Shown here one piece after another: positions 56,651 through 64,000 of a stretch of DNA of 64,000 bases. The stretch is taken from positions 4,353,378-4,417,377 of the forward strand of contig NC_133663.1 in NCBI RefSeq assembly GCF_037893015.1, in the 5' to 3' direction. Origin of the DNA: Macrotis lagotis (taxonomy: Eukaryota; Chordata; Mammalia; Peramelemorphia; Peramelidae). Made by a program: the position numbers and the translations under genes. The stretch's first letter is position 1; each line of letters starts with the position of its first letter. A model generated the notes under the pieces. It was given only the letters and a program-made list of their open reading frames with translations, ran no database searches and had not been told where the DNA came from.

Positions 56651-57106
56651 AGACATAAGTACTGAGTACTTTGCAAACTCGGAAGATTTTTTTTACAAGT
56701 TCTGAAACCTGGGAAAACAGAAGATCACATGGCCAGCAAGAAAGAGTTAGACTTCACATTTGTCTTATAATTTTGAAGCTAGTGCACTTTCCACTGTCCC
56801 ACACTGCCTCATTGAATTAATCCTCAGCTCTGCACCCTACCCCCACTTCCCTCAACACCCTCCACAATTTCATCAATTCATTTCCCCTCAAAAAAAGTCA
56901 ATTAGTTTGATTCCACTCCTTCTTTCCTCAGTCTTGAAGGATTGGTCTCCCATTAAATCCATATGGATTCCCCAGAATTGTTCCAAAGCTTTTCATAGCC
57001 AGTCAAGAGTCACCCTGTTGACAATGACCACGATTGACATCTTGCTGAATTATGAGTCATGTCATGGAAATTCCCATTATTTATCTCCTTAAATCCCTAA
57101 AATTCT

Positions 57107-57247
57107 TTTTTTTTTAGGTTTTTGCAAGGCAAATGGAGCTAAATGGCTTGCCCAAGTCCACGCAGCTAGGTCATTATTAAGTGTATGAGATCAGATTTGA
57201 ACTCAGATCCTCCTGACTCCAGGGCTGGTGCTCTATCCTAGCTGCCC
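57107..57247 (-). mobile_element. WSINE-type SINE with 15-bp target-site duplication
   Basis: Antisense copy 'ggtttttgcaaggcaaatggagctaaatggcttgcccaag...tatcctagctgccc'. AATCCCTAAAATTCT occurs perfectly at 57,092-57,106 and 57,248-57,262. The head has lost the 'ccactgtgccac' part. Confidence 0.93.
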
Positions 57248-57289
57248 AATCCCTAAAATTCTAAAGTGTCTGTTGCCATTTTGTTTTTC

Positions 57290-57690
57290 CCTCAGATTTC
57301 ATACTGAGTATCCAGACTCCCTTCCCCTTCTGTAACTGCACTTACTCCCATCCTCTCCAACTTCCATCAGGGCCTTGCTCTTATAATGATCAGTCCCTCA
57401 TTCCTCACTTCTGTACCTGGACTCATCCTCTGATCCTGATTACCTGCATATGAACAAGATGTCACACTATCTCACAGTTACTTTTCATTTCTGTGTGGCC
57501 TAAAAAGAGCCACCACCACCAACACCACCCAATGTGCCGGCTACATTATCATTTGCCTCTCTTTGAGAACATGACTTTCATGCCCACAATTTTACTGAAA
57601 CTGCTCTTTCAATGTTCTCAATGGCCCTTTAGTGGTCTATTTCATAAGCCTCTTAGGCATTCTCTGCATAAGCACACTCCCAGAGCAAGT
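57290..57690 (+). mobile_element. L2 reverse-transcriptase fragment
   Basis: The + strand near 57,590 reads T-E-T-A-L, where L2 has the H-S-T-E-T-A-L-x-K-V motif, with pyrimidine-rich flanks of the expected type. Only this motif is readable. Confidence 0.4.
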
Positions 57691-58019
57691 GGATTAGTGA
57701 CAACAACTTTCAAATATCAAGTGAAGATAGGAAGAATGGGAAAGGTTTGGGGTTAAGATTTTCAGTTCTGATTTGGATAGCCTAAGCTTGGAATTCCTAT
57801 GTGGGGTTCAGGAATATATGGAGATTTTAAGGAATTAGGATCTCCTAGTGAAAGGACTTATTTTCTCAATAAAGTAGGAATCTAGGTCTTTTGATGAGAC
57901 AGTTGGTATGGAAGAGGTATTGTGGGAGGCCTGAGTAGTGTAACATTTCAACAATGCAAATGTGACATGACAATCAAAATTAGTTAATGTTAACCTGGAC
58001 ACAAAGATTTTTTTTCTCA

Positions 58020-58330
58020 TCATCAGTTTATGAAGGCTCTTGATAAGCTAGACGATGCAGAGCAATAAGGATGGTGAATTTAGGTCTTGAGTTTCTGGTT
58101 TGAAGGTCAGTTGAAGGAACTGGAGATGCTGAGCCTAGAGAAAAGAGGATTGAGAAGTAATCATTGTCCTCCAGTCCTGAGGGATTCTCCTGCAGGATAT
58201 TGATCAGATGGATACTGGTTGATTCCATTGGGCAAAAGTTGCAAAGGAAGATTTAGGCTGGATGCCTGGAAAAAGGAAATCACACTAGGAATCCTCAATG
58301 ATGACTCAAAAATCACAATAAAAGATATTG
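58020..58330 (+). mobile_element. L3/CR1 LINE fragment
   Basis: 'cttgataagctagacgatgcagagcaataaggatggtgaa', 'gttgaaggaactggagatgctgagcctagagaaaagagg' and 'ggcaaaagttgcaaaggaagatttaggctggatgcctgg' are clear CR1/L3 3' landmarks. Several segments between them are deleted. Confidence 0.7.
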
Positions 58331-58693
58331 ACATTGTTAGTGAAATAGCTAATGTCAAATAAGGTCAGCACTAACATCAAGTAAAAATGTTGACTCCAAG
58401 CCAATGTAGCTGCCCTCAGGTAGGAATGCATCTCTAGTTTTCATTCTTTCTCTTTTGTGATTAATGAACATTTATGTTCCCTCTTTGCCCCTTCTCCTTT
58501 CCCATTTCAAAAAGGGAAACTAAGCATTTGTCCTAAATATACATAGTTAAGCCAAATGTGTCTCATGCTGCTCATTCAATTCTCCATCCCTCTCTCAAAG
58601 GAGGGGAAGCATACCGTTTGACCTAATTGTACTACTATTAGGGCTAAAGCCTGAAAACCTGAAAGAAGGAAAAGGACCCATATGTATAAACGG

Positions 58694-58857
58694 ATTTCTT
58701 TTGTTGTTGTTGTTGGTTTTTGCAAAGCAATGGAGTTAAGAGACTTACCCAAGGTCACACAGCTAGGTAATTATTAAGAGTCTGAGGCTAGATTTGAACT
58801 CAGGTCCTCCTGACTCCAGGGCCAGTGCTCTATCCCCTGTGCCACCTAGCTGCCCCA
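58694..58857 (-). mobile_element. WSINE-type SINE, complete
   Basis: Near-consensus antisense copy from a TTG-repeat tail ('ttgttgttgttgttgg') to 'tgccacctagctgcccca'. I could not identify a target-site duplication. Confidence 0.9.
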
Positions 58858-58999
58858 GGGCCTCCAACAAAATGCCATCTACTAGGGTGCCCAACAATTG
58901 GGAGATGACTGCACAAAATACATAAATGCCATGAAGGGGATGATGGTTTTTCAAATGTATAGTCCTTTTAACAATCAAAATATTTTCCTCTCTATTGCC

Positions 59000-59800
59000 A
59001 TTTTGGAAAGCTATTTCCTACTCAAAGTCACCTGATTCTGCCTCCTTTGATTTCGCAGGTTGACTGTATCCTAACTAGCATTGGAGAGGCACCGAATGTG
59101 AGGACTGGAAGCCAGCTCTGCACCTCTGTAACAGAGCCCATGCAGGTTTTAATGTAGCTGCATTAAATGGATATGGAGTTTGCCTTGAGGTTAGGAAGAC
59201 CTTGTCTTTGGCCTTTGGCATGAAATGGCTTAGTGAGGCTTGGAGACTATTTAACCTTTTACTGACCCAAGAACCTCTATAACACTAAGAGTAACTCCTG
59301 ATCTGTGTTGGCTGAGGGAATGTGTTCATCAAGAGATCTGATAAATCCCTAAAATATTCAATTTGAATTATGGCCACTACAGATGGCCTGTTTTAAAAGA
59401 TCAGATTTAAATTAAAACAAACCAGTGCAGATAGCCAGATTTAAACAGTCATATTCTAGAAGATGGACATTCACTCTAGCCTGTATTAGACCCTTAATTA
59501 GAGTATTGGGACTGGTTTGGGTTACCATACTTTTAAAATAAATTGTATTTGAAAAAATCTGGACTGAGTACCAAAGAGAAAGAGGTGTCATGAGGGAGAG
59601 AGGAAGGGAGAAAAGAGAAGAGATGGAGGGAATTGCGGTTCCTCTTCACAGTGAGGGTTGGCAGATTTTTCAAAAGTATGGATTATTCTTATGAGGAAAA
59701 TTGGCACTGATCTGCATAGAAGACCAAGGGAAATGACTGCTTTTCCAGTGAGAGAATGTGCAAAGGAACATTTTGCCTACTGCATGGTGCAGTGGGAAAT
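59000..59800. other. No recognisable feature
   Basis: AT-rich intronic DNA without simple repeats, SINE heads or LINE landmarks that I can identify. Confidence 0.4.
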
Positions 59801-59804
59801 CAGT

Positions 59805-59945
59805 AGATGGTGAACTCCTTGAACCAGGTCTTATCTTAAACATTTCTTTACATTGATCTTATGAATCCTCAGGACTTAGCACAATGATAGGAATGTAGCA
59901 GATACTTAATAAAGACTTAATAAAGACTGTGGAATTAAAAAAGAA
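59805..59945 (+). mobile_element. L2 3' tail remnant
   Basis: 'ggtgaactccttgaaccaggtc...aatcctcaggacttagcacaatgataggaatgtagcagatacttaataaag' is the L2 terminus, with a small TTAATAAAGAC tandem duplication at its end. Confidence 0.6.
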
Positions 59946-60764
59946 GTATTTGATTTGTCATCAAAGATCTTGGGTTCACAACCTCCTTTCACTTTGATAA
60001 TCTCCATCTACTTCTAGGGGATGGACTTTATCCTTTATAAGGTCTCTTATAGTTTTACATTCAGTGAGAAGTCAGGGGTTAATCCTCAGGAGTCAGCCCA
60101 TGGAAAGGAGCTGGATGTGGAGTTTCCACTTCTAGGGAACATGAGGAAAATCAACTGGCTTCCCTTTCTTTGTTAACTGCACACAACTGGACCAAGTATG
60201 ATTGCAATGTCTCATTAGATCCCAGGATTTCCTTTTGGGCTTATTTGGTGTCATATAAAATCCAGAATTTTTGAACCATCCAAGTAACTTTAATAATAGA
60301 TTGTTGGATGCTCTAATTTACCACTACCATTGGAGCCAGCAATACCCAGTAACTAGATTTCCTTGATAGCAGAAAGGGTGTCCTGTAACTTTTACTTTGT
60401 GATATAAATAACCATTTCTTGAAGGGATTGGTTAGATATTTTAACTCAGATGATATTGAGGATGGAATGTTATTATGTAATAGTTGCCTTCTTTCGTTGT
60501 ACATATTGCCTCTGGAGAAATTCAGATCATTAGTTGCTTTCTGAAATGGTGACTGGTTTTTTGAAGTCAGCAATGAGTTGACATTCAAAGGAATAGTAAT
60601 GATTGTAAATGCTTTGTAAATCATAGAACTCTACCCATAAGAGAAGTAATTAACCATTGAATATCTTAACTTTTACATCTTTATTAGGAAATAATTAATA
60701 ATTATTTGGAAGTAATCCTATTCAGTTATGGGAAAAGTAGCCAACAAAGATGACAGTGATTATG

Positions 60765-60945
60765 AGGTAGTAGAAACTGAAGGATTTGTAACCAGAAGTC
60801 ATTGTTTCAAATCTTGATTCTGCGTCATGCTGTCCATGGGACCTTGGACAAGCAATTGGGCCTTCCTTTCCCATCTTTGCAATGAAGGGACTGGACTAGC
60901 TGATTCCTAAAGTTTTTTCTCTTGCTAAATGTATGATACTATGAA
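60765..60945 (+). mobile_element. MIR-type SINE
   Basis: 'gtcattgtttcaaatcttgattctgcgtc...gggaccttggacaagcaattgggccttcctttcccatctttgcaatgaaggg'. Confidence 0.6.
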
Positions 60946-60969
60946 CTGATGTAGAAAATGGTTAACAAC

Positions 60970-61145
60970 ACTTCTAAGGGGAGACTGAGCTACCTCAAGA
61001 GGTGATAGTTTACACCCCTCTGGAAATCTTCAAGCTGTTTGCTTGGGAAATTGTTGGCAGAGTATAGTAGGAATTCCTTTCACTTATGGATTGAGATAGA
61101 TGATCCCTAAGTTACTTCTCAATTTTTAAATTTTGTTATTCTGAG
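60970..61145 (+). mobile_element. L3/CR1 LINE 3' end
   Basis: 'gagctacctcaagaggtgatagtttacacccctctggaaatcttcaagc...aattgttggcag...ggaattcctttcac...gatgatccctaagttacttctcaa...ttattctgag' follows the L3 terminus block by block. Confidence 0.6.
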
Positions 61146-62027
61146 TTGCTCCTAATTTGTTCCTACAATTTCTATTAGATAAAAATCAAAAGCTCATTCC
61201 ACAGATTGAACCTTGCCATGCTTTGTCTTCCCAAGAATGACTTCCAAATGACTTTCCCCTTTCTCCTAATTCCATGACCCTGGAAGAATAGATGCTATCC
61301 CGAGCATGTTGCACTTTTCTCCACACACCCCCTTATATCTAGATGAGTTGTACTGAAAAGTCATATTCCCAAAGAACAGAAACCTTTCATATAGAGTGGA
61401 GAATGAGGGATCTCCACACCTCCTGGCTACAGCACTAGCACTGATAGAAGCCTTAGGCCATGACTTCTATCTGTATTTTTGTTTACTTTGGAAAAAAAGG
61501 AGCAATAATAAATGGATCCTCTATCCTGGAAATTATCATTTCCCCTCCCTCTCCCTATCATCTGCCAGTGAAGATGAGCAAAGAAGACAGACCCTTTTCT
61601 TCCTGATGAATAAAAAGTTAATTGTTCACTTTCAGTGGATACATTACTACATTAGGTCTTTTCTAGCAGCTAGGGGCCATTCAAGATAATTAATTATCTT
61701 TCCCAGTGCCTCAAATAGTCACAACCATATTCCATTCAAGTCAGTTCAAATCAACATATATTAACTTAGTGAATAGTGTGAGGATGGCCTTAAGCTCTGC
61801 ACTGTCAGGGATACAGAAATTAATAGGCTAGAGACTTAGGAAGTTCAGGATCCAGTGGAGATGGGAGTAGCCAGAAGACAAGTATTCCAGGCTGAAAGTT
61901 AACATTACCAAAAAAACCAGGGGTGTTAGGGAAAGGAAAGTAGGTTCACATAAAGTAAGGAAGTCTGCATGAAGGAGGTGGCATTTCATTGGCATCTACA
62001 AAGATGAATATATCACCTAATGTAATA

Positions 62028-62260
62028 ACAGCAGGAGTAGTAGCAATAGTAGTAGCAGTAGTCATTGTAATAATGGTGGTGGTGGTGATAGTAGTAGTAG
62101 TAGTAGCAGTGGTAGCTGTGGTAGTGGGGAAGGTGAGGATGTTGGGAGCAGCTTCTGTTGCTGTAGTAGTAATGATAGTGGTGGTGGTAGTGGTAGTAGT
62201 AATAGTTGTAATGGTCGTAGTAATAATGGTGATGGTGGTGGTTGGTGCTACTATTATCTT
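62028..62260 (+). repeat. Degenerate (GTA/GTG/GTT)n trinucleotide tract
   Basis: 230 bp of imperfect GTA, GTG and ATG-type triplets, encoding poly-valine/threonine-like false frames on the two strands. Confidence 0.9.
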
Positions 62261-62289
62261 CATTTCCTAGATGTGAATGAATATTGAAG

Positions 62290-62395
62290 TAAACAGAGCT
62301 TAAGGGATTTGTCTAGGACACAAAGTGTCTAAGGATGAATTTGTATTAAGGTCTTCTTGACTTCAGGCCCAGTTTTTTATCTACTGTGCCAGCAG
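62290..62395 (-). mobile_element. SINE, diverged, antisense
   Basis: 'gcttaagggatttgtctaggacacaaagtgtctaagg...ggtcttcttgacttcaggcccagttttttatctactgtgccagc'. Confidence 0.6.
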
Positions 62396-62689
62396 TATGG
62401 TGGCTGGATTTATCAGAAGAAGACTGATGCTTAAACCCTGATGGTTACTTGCTAGCTGTATGACTGAGAAAATTACATCCCCTCTCTGGGTTTAGTCTAA
62501 ATGATCTCAAGGGTCCCTTATGTTTTTAAAGCTTAGGATCTGAAAAGATGGAGATTGATGCTATTTCAACCCAGAAATAAGGAGTCAAGTGGACAAACAC
62601 ATATAGGTTGGAAAGCACAGGTCACATTCTAGGGACAGTGAGGTCAGTTATGCAGGTTGGACAACATGGAGACTACCTTGGGAGGTGAA

Positions 62690-63150
62690 CTGTTGGAATT
62701 ATATTGTAAGGATTTTTAAGAGACCAGACCTAGAAAATGGAGCTAAGCATTGGGAAGGAGCTTGGACAAGGAAGTGGTGTCATCATTAGGAAATTCATCT
62801 AACATTTATGTAAAGGACAGTTGGGAGGGGAGAGACTGTAGAGGCAGGGCATCAGTTGGAAGGTGAAACCAATAACTTAGACAAGAGGCAACAAAGACTT
62901 GATGGTAGTTGATGGCCATGGGGATGGAGATGAGGGACTGATTTTGAAAGGAATTGTGGAGATAGAATTGAGAGAGCTTGGCAGTTTCTTGGATGTGGGA
63001 GGCCAAAGAAGATGGTGGGGTCAAAGATTAGATCAAAATTTTAGATATTTTAGATCTGAACAATGGGGGGAGGGATGAATGACATGATTAGCAGAAACAG
63101 GAAAGTTGGAGAAAATGAAACTGGTTTGGGAAAGGAAGGGGGAAGATCAA
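62690..63150 (-). mobile_element. L2-like fragment, antisense
   Basis: Purine-rich DNA with 'gcagggcatcagttggaaggtg', 'ggcagtttcttggatgtgggaggccaaagaagatg' and 'gaggcaacaaagacttgatggtag', corresponding loosely to the post-RT L2 region seen at 20.1-20.6 kb. Confidence 0.4.
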
Positions 63151-63224
63151 TTGGATTTTAGTCACTGGTTTTTAGTTTATTTTTAGACATAAATCTAATC
63201 TAATCTATCATTCATTCATCAAGC

Positions 63225-63345
63225 ATCTACATTACCCTTTTAAGTAAAGTTTTTATTTTCAATTTTTGATAGATTCAGTTACATTTTCTTTGCTTCTCAT
63301 TCCTTCTGATTAGGGGAAAAAACTTATAACAAATATTCTCCATTT
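63225..63345 (-). mobile_element. L1-like 3' end, antisense
   Basis: 'aagtttttattttcaatttttgatagattcagttacattttctttgcttctcattcc', an AT-rich L1-type start. Weak. Confidence 0.3.
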
Positions 63346-63507
63346 AACAATACTAATTGCCACCTTGGTCGTGGATTTTGATTTTTAGGAATCATCATGA
63401 CATCCAGAAAGTAACTGCTGTTTCCCAGGCGTTGCCAGACGGTGCTGACATTCTGTTTGTCTGTCATTTTCCTCCTCCAAGTTACTGAAATGAGTTACGT
63501 ATCTAAG

Positions 63508-63752
63508 GGCTGCTAGGTGAAGTAGTAGATAGAATGCTGGGCCTGGCATCAGGAAGACATCTTTCTGAACTCAAATCTGGCCTTAAGACATTCCCTAGTT
63601 GTGTGACATTGGACAAGTCAGTTACCCTATCTGCCTCATCTGTATAATGAGGTGGTGAAGGAAATGGCAAACTCTTACAGTGTCTCTGTCAAGAAAATCC
63701 CAATTCGGGTCAAGAAGCATTGGACACTGCCAAAATGATTGCACAACAATGA
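63508..63752 (+). mobile_element. SINE with RTE-derived tail
   Basis: Head 'ggctgctaggtgaagtagtagatag', then 'ggtggtgaaggaaatggcaaac' and 'tctgtcaagaaaatcccaattcgggtcaagaagcattggac'. Its end resembles the RTE terminus at 4.8 kb. Second copy of the 30.5-kb family. Confidence 0.75.
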
Positions 63753-64000
63753 GATGTGCATTTATCATCTCACGATACTGCTCCATATTTCTTTGTATTC
63801 TTCATATTCATCGTCTTTACGCCATTGGCTTTGTCAATGAAGAGTTCCCCTGTCCTCAACAAGAGAATGGTAACCTCTACCATAATGAACAGACGCCAGG
63901 TTCCAAAAGTTTAAGGACTCCGTGAATGGATATGGGAAGAAGAAATTAAGGGAAGACAGCTCCTTCAAGAAGTCTGAGGAAAGGAGAGTGATGGTGGTAC

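Larger units (their letters stand above)
35282..64000 (+). other. FGF12: Start of large FGF12 intron 1 (B isoform)
   Basis: I looked for the shared FGF12 exon 2, with its conserved QLKGIV start and downstream QMHPDG-type motif, in the + strand frames and did not find it. The 28.7 kb to the window edge are therefore probably intron, filled with SINEs, LINE relics and simple repeats. Very large first introns are usual for this gene. Confidence 0.55.

Noticed and set aside
62028..62270. Poly-valine or poly-threonine frames of about 100 codons
   Set aside because: Produced by the degenerate GTA/GTG trinucleotide repeat.
35282..64000. FGF12 shared exon 2 sought downstream
   Set aside because: No frame with the Q-L-K-G-I-V start or the following conserved Q-M-H-P-D-G segment was found. 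It must lie beyond the window.
1..64000. Endogenous retrovirus or LTR pairs
   Set aside because: I saw no paired LTRs, primer binding site or gag/pol-like frames. A dedicated repeat search could still find solitary old LTRs.

Overview
The window is nuclear DNA from a marsupial mammal. Sparse coding sequence, one CpG island, and heavy interspersed repeats indicate a vertebrate. The repeat mix points to a marsupial: tRNA-derived SINEs of the WSINE/WALLSI type, an RTE (BovB-like) LINE whose 3' end also forms the tail of some SINEs, marsupial L1 3' ends, and old L2, L3/CR1 and MIR-class relics. The species cannot be settled from the sequence alone.

The only gene I can support is at the CpG island near 34.0-36.2 kb. 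A GC-rich, TATA-less promoter with an NRF1 palindrome and an octamer is followed by a probable non-coding exon (to 34897), an 84-bp mini-intron and a second exon (34982-35281). The second exon ends four codons and one base into a reading frame: ATG, then E-S-K, then a phase-1 splice donor. From knowledge of the family this matches the short alternative first exon of FGF12 (isoform B, starting MESK and joining the shared E-P-Q-L-K-G-I-V exon). FGF12 encodes an intracellular FGF-homologous factor that modulates voltage-gated sodium channels. The shared second exon is not in the window, which fits the very large first introns of this gene. If the call is right, 1-34.7 kb is intron of the long A isoform and also upstream DNA of promoter B, and 35.3-64 kb is intron downstream of exon 1B.

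The rest is intronic or intergenic. 1-33 kb holds an L3/CR1 relic (3.4-4.2 kb), an antisense RTE reverse-transcriptase tail (4.8-5.4 kb), L2 pieces (7.3-8.1, 9.3, 11.3 and 20.0-21.7 kb), a 550-bp pyrimidine tract (15 kb), L3/CR1 reverse-transcriptase and 3'-end pieces (12.5, 18.3, 23.6 and 26.3 kb), hAT-like pieces and many SINEs. 33.0-33.2 kb is a homogeneous 31-bp minisatellite. 35.5-35.9 kb is a large CCTT/CCCT tract just inside the intron. 36-64 kb holds SINEs with clear target-site duplications, two good L2 3' ends (44.7 and 54.8 kb), antisense L1 3' ends, a perfect 64-bp non-tandem duplication (39.28 and 43.82 kb), and an apparently repeat-free AT-rich block at 47.9-48.6 kb that could be a conserved regulatory element.

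No tRNA or rRNA gene, CRISPR array, or intact mobile-element gene was found. Most long open frames are products of simple repeats.
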